Shown: positions 17,832-26,131, counted from the stretch's first letter. The stretch is 64,000 nucleotides of DNA from RUG12519 sp045649685 (GCA_045649685.1 JAZRQJ010000009.1:1-64000); one strand, 5' to 3'. Numbers and translations are program-made. The notes: generated by a model from the sequence alone, not told the origin.

Positions 17832-18496
17832 ATATAAAGAACATTAATAGAGAAGAATTTATCAATAAAAATTTAGGTTTAGTTCATGCGTGTGCTAGAC
17901 GTTTTTTTGGTAAAGGAATTGAATATGATGATTTATATTCGGCTGGTTGTATGGGAATAATAAAGGCTTATGATAGATTTGATAGCACTCGAGGTGTAAA
18001 ATTTTCTACATATGCTGTTCCTGTAATACTTGGCGAAATAAAGAGACTTTTTAGAGATGATGGATCGGTTAAAATTTCTAGAAGTTTAAAAGAACTATCT
18101 ATAAAAATTTTAAAAAAGCAAGAAGAATTGACCTTGAAGTTAGGTAAAGAGCCCACTATCAATGAATTGGCATTGAATTTGGATTTGACTCCAGAACAAG
18201 TTACCGAAGCAATATGTGCTTCGAGTCCAACAGTATCATTGACAGAAAGTTATGATGATAGTGATAATGGTCAAATTGATATAAAATTTAAGGAAATTGG
18301 ATTGAAATTAACTGATAAAATCGCAATTAAAGATGCATTGAAAAAATTAGATAAAAAAGATAGATTATTAATTTTTATGCGATATTTTTCAGATCAAACT
18401 CAAACACAAACTGCTAAAAAAATGGGAATGACACAAGTTCAAGTTTCTAGACAGGAAAAGAGAATATTAAATAGATTAAAAAAACTTTTAAATTAA
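17828..18496 (+). CDS. sigF: RNA polymerase sigma-F factor (forespore)
   Basis: First forespore-specific sigma factor; 222 residues. Region 2 is seen in LGLVHACARRFFGKGIEYDDL and FSTYAVPVILGEIKRLFRDDG, region 3 in ISRSLKELS, and region 4 in a helix-turn-helix near TAKKMGMTQVQVSRQEKRIL. Start ATG 17828 overlaps spoIIAB by four bases. Its place directly after spoIIAB separates it from sigma G, which has similar motifs. Only 27 bases separate it from spoIIGA. Confidence 0.95.
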   Translation: MNIKNINREEFINKNLGLVHACARRFFGKGIEYDDLYSAGCMGIIKAYDRFDSTRGVKFSTYAVPVILGEIKRLFRDDGSVKISRSLKELSIKILKKQEELTLKLGKEPTINELALNLDLTPEQVTEAICASSPTVSLTESYDDSDNGQIDIKFKEIGLKLTDKIAIKDALKKLDKKDRLLIFMRYFSDQTQTQTAKKMGMTQVQVSRQEKRILNRLKKLLN

Positions 18497-18523
18497 TATT
18501 TGTATTTTGTGGGGAGGTAATTT

Positions 18524-19375
18524 TTGGTATTATATGTAGATATTCTTATAATATTAAACTTATTTATTGACTATTTTTTATTACTTTCTAGTGCAGTATT
18601 ATTAAAACAAAATGCTAAGAAACTACGTTTAATATTAGCATCAATTGTGGGTAGTTTATCTTCGCTGTTTATATTTTTACCAACCTTACCTCCTGTTTGT
18701 ATGGTTTTATTTAAACTAATGATTGGTTTTTGTTTAGTGTTAATTGCATTTGGATATAAAACTAAAATAGTGTTTATAAAAAGTGTTTTATTATTTTTTG
18801 CTGAAAATTTAATTTTTATAGGAATTATGTTTTTTCTTTGGATATTTGCTTCTCCACCAGGAATGTTGTGGAAAAATGGAGTTACATATATGCCGATATC
18901 ACCTGCTATTTTGATTTTAGGAAGTATAATAGCATATTTTGCAACATGTCTTATTAATTTTATCATATCAAAAAGAATTGAGTGTAAAAAAATTTGTTCT
19001 ATCATTATTGAATTTAATAATAAGACTTTAAAAATAAACGCTTTGTATGATACAGGAAATTGTTTGACCGAACCTTTTTCAGGAAAACCTGTTTGCGTTT
19101 GTGAATATGATTCTGTTTTTAAAATTTTGCCTAAAAACTTGATTGATTTTATAGAAAATTCATTAGATGTTACAGATAATTTTAAATCTGATGGAAGTTT
19201 ACGATTAGTCCCTTGCGACACAATAACAGGGGGTGGAATATTGCCTGCTTTTTTACCTGAAACTGTTATGGTGCTATGCAATAATATCGAATATAACTAT
19301 GAATGTTATGTTGCTGTTACAACAAATAAACTTTCAGATGGCGAATATAGTGCGATAATTGGAGATTTTAAATGA
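18524..19375 (+). CDS. spoIIGA: Sigma-E processing peptidase SpoIIGA
   Basis: Membrane-embedded aspartic protease that activates pro-sigma E in the mother cell after a signal from sigma F. 283 residues from TTG 18524 (GGGGAGGT just upstream). The N-terminal ~155 residues contain about five hydrophobic membrane segments. The C-terminal protease domain carries the catalytic D176-T177-G178-N179 in ALYDTGNCLTEP. The sigE gene begins about 10 bases after the stop. It sits directly behind sigF rather than in a separate spoIIG locus. Confidence 0.92.
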   Translation: MVLYVDILIILNLFIDYFLLLSSAVLLKQNAKKLRLILASIVGSLSSLFIFLPTLPPVCMVLFKLMIGFCLVLIAFGYKTKIVFIKSVLLFFAENLIFIGIMFFLWIFASPPGMLWKNGVTYMPISPAILILGSIIAYFATCLINFIISKRIECKKICSIIIEFNNKTLKINALYDTGNCLTEPFSGKPVCVCEYDSVFKILPKNLIDFIENSLDVTDNFKSDGSLRLVPCDTITGGGILPAFLPETVMVLCNNIEYNYECYVAVTTNKLSDGEYSAIIGDFK

Positions 19376-19384
19376 GAGGGATAG

Positions 19385-20107
19385 ATGATTATGTTTTTAT
19401 TTATTAAAAATAAAATACGAAAATTCTTAATTTATTTAAAAATTGCAAATGCAATTCATTATGTTAATGGCCCAACACAATTACCACCTCCTTTATCAAA
19501 AGAAGAGGAGGAAAAAGTTTTTAAAGATTTAAAAAATAACGATCCTAATGCTAGAGATATTTTAATAACGCATAATTTGAGATTGGTTGTATATATAGCG
19601 AAAAAGTTTGAATCGAGTGGTGTTGGAATAGAAGATTTAATTTCTATTGGAACCATTGGACTAATAAAAGCGTGCAATACATTTTCTCCTGAAAAAAATA
19701 TAAAACTTGCTACGTATGCATCAAGATGTATAGAAAATGAGATATTAATGCATTTACGAAAAGTAACTAATAAAAAGCACGAATTATCGATAGATGAACC
19801 GTTAAAAGTGGATTGGGATGGAAATGAATTGTTATTGTCTGATGTTTTGGGAACTGAAAATGATTGTGTAAATAAAGATATAGAGGATCAGGCAGAATGG
19901 AATGTTGTTGTGAAATTCATAGATAAGCTTGAAAATAGAGAACGAGAAATAATGAGAATGAGATTTGGTATGCATGATGGTAAAGAACATACTCAAAAAG
20001 AAGTTGCCGATAAAATAGGAATATCGCAATCATACATATCTAGATTGGAGAAAAAAATAATACTTCGTCTTCGAAAAGAAATGAAAAAGAATAAAGTGAG
20101 AGGTTAG
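19385..20107 (+). CDS. sigE: RNA polymerase sigma-E factor, pro-form (mother cell)
   Basis: Early mother-cell sigma factor, made as an inactive precursor cleaved by SpoIIGA. 240 residues; ATG 19391 is an alternative start with a better SD spacing (10 rather than 4 bases). The N-terminal pro-sequence is hydrophobic and basic (about residues 1-26), ending near HYVNGPTQLPPPLS, where the mature region begins. Region 2 includes LRLVVYIAKKFESSGVGIEDL and region 4 the helix-turn-helix KEVADKIGISQSYISRLEKK. sigG, often next in clostridia, is absent here. A terminator follows. Confidence 0.94.
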   Translation: MIMFLFIKNKIRKFLIYLKIANAIHYVNGPTQLPPPLSKEEEEKVFKDLKNNDPNARDILITHNLRLVVYIAKKFESSGVGIEDLISIGTIGLIKACNTFSPEKNIKLATYASRCIENEILMHLRKVTNKKHELSIDEPLKVDWDGNELLLSDVLGTENDCVNKDIEDQAEWNVVVKFIDKLENREREIMRMRFGMHDGKEHTQKEVADKIGISQSYISRLEKKIILRLRKEMKKNKVRG

Positions 20108-20121
20108 AGTTATAATATTAT

Positions 20122-20165
20122 AAAAATCATGAAAAATGTTTAAACACTTTTCATGATTTTAATTT
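20122..20165 (+). terminator. Bidirectional terminator after sigE
   Basis: AAAATCATGAAAA pairs with TTTTCATGATTTT around ATGTTTAAACAC, with A and T tracts on either side, so it can serve both sigE and the convergent thioesterase gene. Confidence 0.82.
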
Positions 20166-20172
20166 ATGTAGA

Positions 20173-20559
20173 TTATTTTTTTAATTTGTTATTGGCTTGG
20201 TGTTCAAATTTTTCTTTATCTACTATAATTCTATTGTGAAAACCTGTGCATATTAGATCATTTTGATCCCAAACATCTGCTTTAAATGTTATTTTATTAC
20301 GGTCTACATTTAGAACTGTGGCTTTTGCTTTGATGTTCATACCCGTTGGTGTTGGGGATATATGTTTAATATTTATTTTTGTTCCAATAGATGTCAGATT
20401 ATTATCTAGTAGATTTTCTTTTAACATTTTTGAACAAAGCATTTCTATGGTATTTATCAACGTTGGCATTGATAGAACAGCTATATCACCATTACCCATA
20501 TTTTTTGTAACTTCTAGTGTCAAAACATCATTCATACCGTTTCTTATAGAATTTTGCAT
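20173..20559 (-). CDS. Hotdog-fold thioesterase, FlK-like family
   Basis: 128 residues resembling the fluoroacetyl-CoA thioesterase (FlK)-like group of hotdog proteins. Visible pattern: a small-residue N-terminal segment followed by VLSMPTLINTIEMLC, then GTKINIKHISPTPTGMNIKAKATV and the final strands with WDQNDLICTGFHNRIIV. Many clostridia carry such a protein; the natural substrate is unknown and fluoroacetate resistance should not be assumed. ATG 20559 is preceded by AAAGGAG. It stands alone on the minus strand, facing sigE. Confidence 0.75.
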   Translation of the reverse strand: MQNSIRNGMNDVLTLEVTKNMGNGDIAVLSMPTLINTIEMLCSKMLKENLLDNNLTSIGTKINIKHISPTPTGMNIKAKATVLNVDRNKITFKADVWDQNDLICTGFHNRIIVDKEKFEHQANNKLKK

Positions 20560-20707
20560 TTTATTTGATACTCCTTTGTTTTTATTTTGTTTTGTATGTA
20601 TTTTAAATAATAGTAAATGTTATTGCTTAAAACAAGTGTAATGTGTCGAACTATGGTTTAAATAAAATATATTATTGTGTTATATATATGAAAATATGGA
20701 AAATGAC

Positions 20708-20736
20708 TTGACTTTGAAAATTTTTTGAGTTATTAT
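20708..20736 (+). promoter_or_regulatory. Sigma-A promoter of an untranslated transcript
   Basis: TTGACT, a 17-base spacer and TATTAT. Transcription would start near 20743, about 370 bases before the next gene (21113), giving an unusually long leader or a separate non-coding RNA. Confidence 0.65.
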
Positions 20737-20742
20737 GTTGTT

Positions 20743-21019
20743 GTTAACTATTTTTGACGATGTTTTTACTGGAGTAGTTGATATTTGGGATTATGGATTT
20801 TTGTTTTTGATTTTTTAGGTAAAAGTAATAAATTAATTTAATTTTGATTTTAAGTTTTATCTATGTTTAAGAGAAAATTTCAGTGCCCGTTTTTTAGATG
20901 ATATCTATTATTTTGAACTATGATGGTTTTTGAGCACTTTTTCTAGAACAGTGATAATGCATTGCTAAGGGTTAAACAAACAATAAATAATGATGATTAA
21001 TTTTGGAATTTTATTAATT
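20743..21019 (+). ncRNA. Candidate non-coding RNA or long 5' leader
   Basis: About 280 bases follow a good promoter and contain no plausible ORF. One long-range pairing is visible: AGAAAA...AGTGC (near 20871-20886) with GCACT...TTTTCT (near 20934-20944), enclosing about 50 bases. I do not recognise 6S RNA, tmRNA, RNase P RNA, SRP RNA or a common riboswitch. It leads straight into the tRNA-like element. Confidence 0.3.
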
Positions 21020-21083
21020 AGGCCCAATAGCTTAAAGCAGAGCGTTGTTTTTCAAAGGTGATGGTTCAAGTCCATCTGGGGCA
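21020..21083 (+). tRNA. Degenerate tRNA-like sequence (no clear anticodon)
   Basis: The T-arm is perfect (GATGG-TTCAAGT-CCATC) and AGGCCCA can pair with TGGGGCA in the acceptor stem, though with mismatches at 1-72 (A/A) and 3-70 (G/G). The D-arm AGCT...AGCG is shortened and lacks the GG of the D-loop. The anticodon arm is about 10 bases short: TTGTTTTTCAAA stands where stem plus loop should be, so no anticodon can be assigned (TTC and TCA are both conceivable). No CCA is encoded. The total is 64 bases against the usual 73-76. It is either a decayed tRNA gene or a tRNA-like part of the leader of the gene at 21113. Confidence 0.4.
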
Positions 21084-21112
21084 AAATTTTATTTTAAGTG
21101 AGGTAGTTTATA

Positions 21113-21391
21113 ATGTACGAAGACAAAACATTAGTATGTAAAGATTGTGGCGCTGAATTTGTTTTTACTGCAGGTGAGCAAGAATTTTATGCAGAGAAAG
21201 GCTTTACAAATGAGCCGCAGAGATGTAAATCTTGTCGTGATGCTCGCAAAAATGCTGCTAGAGGTGAAAGACAGTTTTATGAAGCAGAGTGTGCAGCATG
21301 TGGTGGAGCAGCTAGAGTTCCTTTTCAACCTAGACAAGAACGTCCTGTTTATTGCAGTGATTGCTTCTCAAGAGTTAGAGAGAGTCAATAG
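21113..21391 (+). CDS. Small zinc-ribbon protein (zf_Tbcl-like)
   Basis: 92 residues with two zinc ribbons. The first uses C9/C12 and C38/C41 with the motif LVCKDCGAEFVFTAGEQEFY, characteristic of the probable zinc-ribbon family zf_Tbcl. The second uses C60/C63 and C81/C84 (CSDCF). Proteins of this type are widespread in clostridia and their function is unknown; nucleic-acid or protein binding is a guess. GAGG precedes ATG 21113. It lies directly behind the tRNA-like element and may share its transcript. Confidence 0.8.
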   Translation: MYEDKTLVCKDCGAEFVFTAGEQEFYAEKGFTNEPQRCKSCRDARKNAARGERQFYEAECAACGGAARVPFQPRQERPVYCSDCFSRVRESQ

Positions 21392-21499
21392 TTTATAATA
21401 AATTGTTTATTTTAATTGTGTGCTATTTGTTTATTTGGTGTTCTTTTGTTCTAACATTTTGTACATGGTTTGCATATATTTTTAAGGAGTATTTCATTA

Positions 21500-21703
21500 A
21501 TGGAAAAGATAACTAAAGATATGATAATTGGTGATATTTTAGATATGGATGAAAGTACTGCAAAGTTTTTTTTAGATATGGGGATGCATTGTTTGGGTTG
21601 TCCTGCATCTAGAGGAGAAACTGTTGAAGAAGCGTGCTGTGTCCATGGCGTTAATGTAGATAAGTTTTTAGAAGACATCAACAAACACATAGATAATAAT
21701 TAA
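21500..21703 (+). CDS. DUF1858 domain protein
   Basis: 67 residues from ATG 21500 (AAGGAG upstream). It matches the DUF1858 family, also described as a hybrid-cluster-protein-associated redox disulfide domain: ITKDMIIGDILDMDESTAKFF followed by MGMHCLGCPAS with the C31-x-x-C34 pair, then C46-C47. The same domain forms the N-terminus of ScdA/RIC iron-sulfur repair proteins. A redox or metal-related role is suggested by the family but unproven. A strong terminator follows. Confidence 0.82.
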   Translation: MEKITKDMIIGDILDMDESTAKFFLDMGMHCLGCPASRGETVEEACCVHGVNVDKFLEDINKHIDNN

Positions 21704-21714
21704 TGAGTGTTTTT

Positions 21715-21750
21715 AAAGTGGGACCTTGTGTTGGTCCCGCTTTTATTTTT
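21715..21750 (+). terminator. Rho-independent terminator after the DUF1858 gene
   Basis: AAAGTGGGACC pairs with GGTCCCGCTTT around a 6-base loop, then a T-rich tract. It also fits the end of the convergent gene. Confidence 0.87.
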
Positions 21751-23005
21751 GTTTTATTTCAAAAGTTGCATTTAGAGCTTGCCATGTTTGGTGTGATTTT
21801 TTCATTAGTGTCCAGTAACTAATTCCTGCTAAATTATATTTTTTTATTAGATTAAATTTAGCAATAGCGCTTCGAGCATCTTGGAACCATACTTCGAATC
21901 TTTGATTATTAATGTAGTAGTAGAAGTAAGGATGTTGACTTTTTTCATCGAATAGTATGGCGGCGTTTTGAGATATTGCTATTTGAATTGCTTCTTGATT
22001 TCCTATTATGCGTGGTTGAGGCATATTATTGTTGTTTTGTATAGTTCGCCAACCATATCCATGATTTGGAATTCCTAATATAACTTTGTTTGATGGAATT
22101 AGTGATGTTATATATTTTATGATATCTTCAATTTGTTGAATTGATGAAATTGTTATTGATGATGTTTGTGTAATTTCTATTCCGTAGGTCATTATAATTA
22201 TTCCGTTTGAAACTTCTCCTAGAGCTGTGTAATATTGGTTTGCGTCAACCATATTGTTGGGGTCTAGTGCTATATATAGGGTATAACCATTTTCGTTTAA
22301 AAGTTTTTGCATATTTTGGATAAGGGATATATATGAGTTTCTAGATTGTATAGGTATTTGTTCAAAATTTAATATTATACCAGAATATTTTTTGTTTTGA
22401 ATTGTGGTTAAAATTTGAGATATTAGTTTTTCTTGAGCATTGTTATTGTTAAGCAATTTTTCGGTTAGTTCATTAACAAATTTTCCGTCATCATCTATTG
22501 GAGATAAAGTCATTAATGGTAAAATATTGTATTCCATAGAACGTCTTAATATAAAATCATCTCTCAGTGGTTTTAGGTCTCCATCTGTAGAGAAACTATA
22601 TGTGAATGGAGATATATATGTTAAATATGGTAAGGTTGTGGTTAGTAATTCACGGCTTATATTGGGATACACAAAACCATTAACCAAAATAGAAGATGTA
22701 GGATTATTAGTATATGATATTACTAGGTCATCTCCTGGAATTAAGAATGGTCTAGCAGATAGAGATGGGTTATTTCTATATAATTTATTTATAGATATAT
22801 TATATTTTTGAGATATATATTCTAATGTTTCGTTGGGTTGGATTGTGTGTATAATTTCTGGTTCAAGGATTAATATGGCCTGACCTACAACTAAATCATT
22901 GGGCCTTTCAAGGCCATTTATTTCCATAAGAATATGTAAACTAGTTTTAAACATTTTTGCAATAGAATATAAACTATCTCCTGATTTTACAATATATATT
23001 TGCAT
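21743..23005 (-). CDS. LysM-GH18 spore peptidoglycan hydrolase (SleL/YaaH-like)
   Basis: 420 residues: LysM 1 at about 1-48 (IYIVKSGDSLYSIAKMF), LysM 2 at about 51-97 (HTIQPNETLEYISQKY), then a glycoside hydrolase 18 barrel to the C-terminus. This is the architecture of SleL/YaaH, an N-acetylglucosaminidase acting on spore cortex muropeptides. The catalytic motif is degenerate: where relatives have DGVNIDFE, residues 208-215 read SGIILNFE, keeping Glu215 but replacing the neighbouring Asp with Asn213. ILGIPNHGYGW and a C-terminal GISYWTLMKKS are typical. There is no classical signal peptide, as for many spore-coat-deposited members. Confidence 0.87.
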   Translation of the reverse strand: MQIYIVKSGDSLYSIAKMFKTSLHILMEINGLERPNDLVVGQAILILEPEIIHTIQPNETLEYISQKYNISINKLYRNNPSLSARPFLIPGDDLVISYTNNPTSSILVNGFVYPNISRELLTTTLPYLTYISPFTYSFSTDGDLKPLRDDFILRRSMEYNILPLMTLSPIDDDGKFVNELTEKLLNNNNAQEKLISQILTTIQNKKYSGIILNFEQIPIQSRNSYISLIQNMQKLLNENGYTLYIALDPNNMVDANQYYTALGEVSNGIIIMTYGIEITQTSSITISSIQQIEDIIKYITSLIPSNKVILGIPNHGYGWRTIQNNNNMPQPRIIGNQEAIQIAISQNAAILFDEKSQHPYFYYYINNQRFEVWFQDARSAIAKFNLIKKYNLAGISYWTLMKKSHQTWQALNATFEIKQK

Positions 23006-23121
23006 AAAAAACCTCCCTTAAATATATCTAGTTAATTATATGCTAAAATTACATATAAAATTCAACTTGAAATATATTTAAGAGAGATTATATTCATTTT
23101 ATTTATAATAAATGTTAAGTT

Positions 23122-24081
23122 TTATTCACTTATATCTTCATCAAGATCTTGTTGAATTATAAACCTTGGTCTCTGCTTAGTTTCCATGTATATTTTTCCA
23201 ATGTATTCACCAACGATGCCAATAGATATTAGTATTAACCCGCCTATAGCCCATAAAGAAACCATTATACTTGTCCAACCAGAAACAACTTCTCCAGTAA
23301 CTAGTCGGTATATAGAATATACAAACATACCAAGGCTTAAAACTAATGATAATACGCCAATGAAAGAAATCATTCTTATTAGTTTAATTGAAAATGATGT
23401 TATTCCATTGAAAGCTAATGCAAGCATTTTAGAGAGAGGATATTTACTTTCGCCTAATTCACGTTTTTTTCTAGAGTAGTAAACATAATCTGATTTAAAA
23501 CCAATCATAGGAATAATTCCTCTTAAGAATACATTTACTTCTTTAAATTTTTCTAAAGCAGCAATTGAACGTTTACTCATCAATCTAAAATCAGCATGGT
23601 TAAATATTGTTTTGGTTCCTAAAGCATTCATCAATTTATAGAAAGCTTCTGCAGACATCTTCTTAAAGAAGCTATCGGTTTTGCGACTATCTCTTATACC
23701 ATAGACGATATCAGCTCCTTTTAGATATTTATCTACCATTTGATCTATGGCATCAACATCATCTTGTAGGTCAGCATCCATAGAAATAACCATATCTGCT
23801 TTGCTTTTAGAAGATATAAGTCCTGCTAAAAGTGCATTTTGGTGTCCTCTATTGGAACTTAAGTTTATTCCTGTGAATATTTTATCTTTTTTATTAAGAT
23901 TACAAATAATATTCCAAGTATCATCTGTGGAACCATCGTTAACGAAACATATTTTACTGTCTTTTGAAATTTTATTATTTTGTATCAAAATTTCTAATTT
24001 GTTTTTTAATATATTCGCTGTTTTTGGAAGTACTTCCTGCTCATTATAACAGGGAAGCACCATATATAACTTGTTTTTCAT
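23122..24081 (-). CDS. GT2 family membrane glycosyltransferase (GtrB/DPM1-like)
   Basis: 319 residues. The N-terminal GT-A domain opens with LYMVLPCYNEQEVLPK, has the nucleotide site VNDGSTDDT, and the metal-binding D102-A-D104 in SMDADLQDD. Two hydrophobic helices at about 228-260 and 262-292 anchor it in the membrane. This architecture transfers a hexose from a nucleotide sugar to undecaprenyl phosphate in GtrB-like enzymes. The short acidic tail ends LDEDISE. It is divergent from galU, so the two may share a UDP-glucose-dependent envelope pathway; the exact sugar is unknown. Confidence 0.85.
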   Translation of the reverse strand: MKNKLYMVLPCYNEQEVLPKTANILKNKLEILIQNNKISKDSKICFVNDGSTDDTWNIICNLNKKDKIFTGINLSSNRGHQNALLAGLISSKSKADMVISMDADLQDDVDAIDQMVDKYLKGADIVYGIRDSRKTDSFFKKMSAEAFYKLMNALGTKTIFNHADFRLMSKRSIAALEKFKEVNVFLRGIIPMIGFKSDYVYYSRKKRELGESKYPLSKMLALAFNGITSFSIKLIRMISFIGVLSLVLSLGMFVYSIYRLVTGEVVSGWTSIMVSLWAIGGLILISIGIVGEYIGKIYMETKQRPRFIIQQDLDEDISE

Positions 24082-24294
24082 TGTTTCTCCTTCTAACTTT
24101 TATGACTTAAAATTTACGATATCAAATACGATTTTAACACTAAAGCTTACAAATATCAAGATTTTTTACATGTTTAAGTAATAACACAAAAAATTTAACA
24201 ATTCATTTGACTTTAAAAATTGTTTGTGATAAACTTGTCCAGTAATGAGTTTGATGATGGTAACTTCTTGTTAAACATAGGAGGGGTTGAATTA

Positions 24295-25164
24295 ATGAAA
24301 ATAAAAAAGGCTGTAATTGCTGCTGCTGGTTTAGGAACAAGAGTGCTTCCAGCTTCGAAATCAATACCTAAAGAAATGTTGAATGTGGTAGATAAGCCAG
24401 CCATTCAGTATATAGTTGAAGAGGTTGTTAGTAGCGGAATAGAAGAAATAATGATAGTAATAAGTAGGGGAAAGACAACCATAGAGGATCATTTTGATAG
24501 GTCTCCTGAGCTTGAGAGTGCTTTGTTGAAGAAGGAGAATGCGACAAAATACGAACAGGTTTTAAAAATTTCTAATATGGCAAATATTTATTATATTAGA
24601 CAAAAAGAAGCAAGAGGTTTAGGTGATGCAATTCTTTGTGCAAAGTCTTTTGTTGGAAACGAACCTTTTGCAGTTTTATACGGAGATGATATTATCAGAT
24701 CTAATTATCCAGTTTGTAAGCAATTGTGTGATACATATGATGAATTTGGATTGGGTGTTGTTGGCATAAAGGAAGTTACTAGAGAACAGATAAAAAAATA
24801 TTCGTCTATGAAGGTTGATTTTGTAAGAGATAATCTTTTTAGAATTACAGATATGATCGAAAAGCCTAATGATGACCAGATACTTTCGCTTTATTCAATT
24901 TTAGGAAGATGTGTTTTGCCTCCAGAGATATTCCCTATATTGGAAGATACTTCGGTGGGATATGGAGGAGAATTACAGTTAACTGATGCAATGAAAAAAT
25001 TGGCACAAATTAACGGTATGATAGGTGTTGATTTTATTGGGGATCGCTATGATATGGGAAATAAATTGGAGATAATGCGTGCTAATATTGAGTTTGCTTT
25101 GGAGCATGAAGAAATAAAGGAAGATTTTAAAGCTTATTTAAAGAAATTAGCTGCAAGACTGTAA
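24295..25164 (+). CDS. galU: UTP-glucose-1-phosphate uridylyltransferase
   Basis: Makes UDP-glucose from UTP and glucose-1-phosphate. 289 residues from ATG 24295, which has GGAGGGG upstream; the in-frame ATG at 24220 has no such site and extends beyond the family N-terminus. Motifs: KAVIAAAGLGTRVLPASKSIPK (nucleotide binding, shown here split as KAVIAAAGLGTR and VLPASKSIPK), VDKPAIQY, and the FAVLYGDD catalytic metal region. A TTGACT at 24207-24212 may be the -35 of its promoter, with a weak -10 near 24228. Confidence 0.94.
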   Translation: MKIKKAVIAAAGLGTRVLPASKSIPKEMLNVVDKPAIQYIVEEVVSSGIEEIMIVISRGKTTIEDHFDRSPELESALLKKENATKYEQVLKISNMANIYYIRQKEARGLGDAILCAKSFVGNEPFAVLYGDDIIRSNYPVCKQLCDTYDEFGLGVVGIKEVTREQIKKYSSMKVDFVRDNLFRITDMIEKPNDDQILSLYSILGRCVLPPEIFPILEDTSVGYGGELQLTDAMKKLAQINGMIGVDFIGDRYDMGNKLEIMRANIEFALEHEEIKEDFKAYLKKLAARL

Positions 25165-25191
25165 ATAGTTTTTTTACTAGTAACGATTTTC

Positions 25192-25220
25192 TTGACAATT
25201 GTTTTGAAGTTTGGTAAAAT
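25192..25220 (+). promoter_or_regulatory. Sigma-A promoter of rpsF-ssb-rpsR
   Basis: TTGACA, a 17-base spacer and TAAAAT with TGG extended -10. The leader 25227-25312 has a TGTGA/TCACA hairpin (near 25262-25277) followed by GGGC-CAAAA-GTCC, which could be an S6:S18-type autoregulatory leader, though I cannot confirm that motif. Confidence 0.75.
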
Positions 25221-25312
25221 TACTTAGTAAGTCTATGTTTAGATTTTATATATCCTTGCTTTGTGAGATATTCACAGGGCCAAAAGTCCAAGAGGAGGTG
25301 TATTTAAGTAAG

Positions 25313-25609
25313 ATGACACAGTTAAAACAAAGTTATGAAAGCATGATTATTATAAGTACTAAACTTGGTGATGATGGTATTAAAGCTGTTATTGAAAAGT
25401 TTAAAGACTTGATTTCAAAAAATGCAACATTAGAAAGTGTTGATGATTGGGGAAAGCGTAAGTTGGCTTATCCAATTAATTATGAAACAGAAGGTTATTA
25501 TGTATTATTTAACTTTGAGAGTCAGCCAGATTTTCCTGCTGAGCTCGATAGGGTTTATAATATAACTGATGGAGTTATTAGAACATTGATCATTTCTAAG
25601 GAAGTTTAG
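25313..25609 (+). CDS. rpsF: 30S ribosomal protein S6 (bS6)
   Basis: 98 residues from ATG 25313, the normal length; an upstream ATG at 25211 would run through the promoter's -10 region and is not used. AGGAGGTG lies 12 bases before the start. Visible features are YESMIIISTKLGDDGIKAVI, the central WGKRKLAYPI motif, and TEGYYVLFNFES. bS6 pairs with bS18 on the platform of the 30S subunit. The order rpsF-ssb-rpsR is the classic Firmicutes operon. Confidence 0.95.
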   Translation: MTQLKQSYESMIIISTKLGDDGIKAVIEKFKDLISKNATLESVDDWGKRKLAYPINYETEGYYVLFNFESQPDFPAELDRVYNITDGVIRTLIISKEV

Positions 25610-25622
25610 TAGGAGGTTTCTT

Positions 25623-26081
25623 ATGTTGAACCGAGCAATTATTATGGGACGCATAACAGCTAATCCTGAACTCCGTCAGACACAAGGTGGAGTTTCAGTT
25701 TTGTCCTTTACTGTTGCTGTTGATCGTAGATTTACTAATCCAAACGGTGAGCGTCAGGCAGATTTTATATATTGTGTTGCTTGGCGCCATACTGCTGAGT
25801 TTATTAGTAAGTATTTTGTTAAGGGACAAATGATTGCTATAGATGGCGTGCTTCAATCTAGAAATTATGTAGATAAGAACGGTAATAACAGAAGTGTTAT
25901 AGAAGTTGTTGTTGAAAATGCTAGTTTTTGTGGCAGTAAAGCTGAAACTAATGTAAATAGAGCCCATGTAGAAGATGCTGGCAATATGTCGGATAATATT
26001 CAAAACGGAGATAGTTTTTCTGTGGGAGATATTGATGGATTTGAAGAAATAGGAACTGATGATTCTGAACTTCCATTTTAG
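25623..26081 (+). CDS. ssb: Single-stranded DNA-binding protein
   Basis: 152 residues. OB fold at about 1-105 with NRAIIMGRITANPELR, VSVLSFTVAVDRRF and VEVVVENASFCGS, then a short flexible linker and an acidic tip ending DDSELPF, which recruits repair and replication partners. AGGAGG lies just before ATG 25623. It sits between rpsF and rpsR as usual. Confidence 0.96.
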   Translation: MLNRAIIMGRITANPELRQTQGGVSVLSFTVAVDRRFTNPNGERQADFIYCVAWRHTAEFISKYFVKGQMIAIDGVLQSRNYVDKNGNNRSVIEVVVENASFCGSKAETNVNRAHVEDAGNMSDNIQNGDSFSVGDIDGFEEIGTDDSELPF

Positions 26082-26131
26082 TTAAGTGTATTTAACAGAT
26101 ATTTGATATTATTTTTTGGGGGGTTCTTTTT

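Noticed and set aside
18571..19281. 236-codon minus-strand ORF
   Set aside because: Mirror of the spoIIGA membrane domain; no SD and low-complexity composition.
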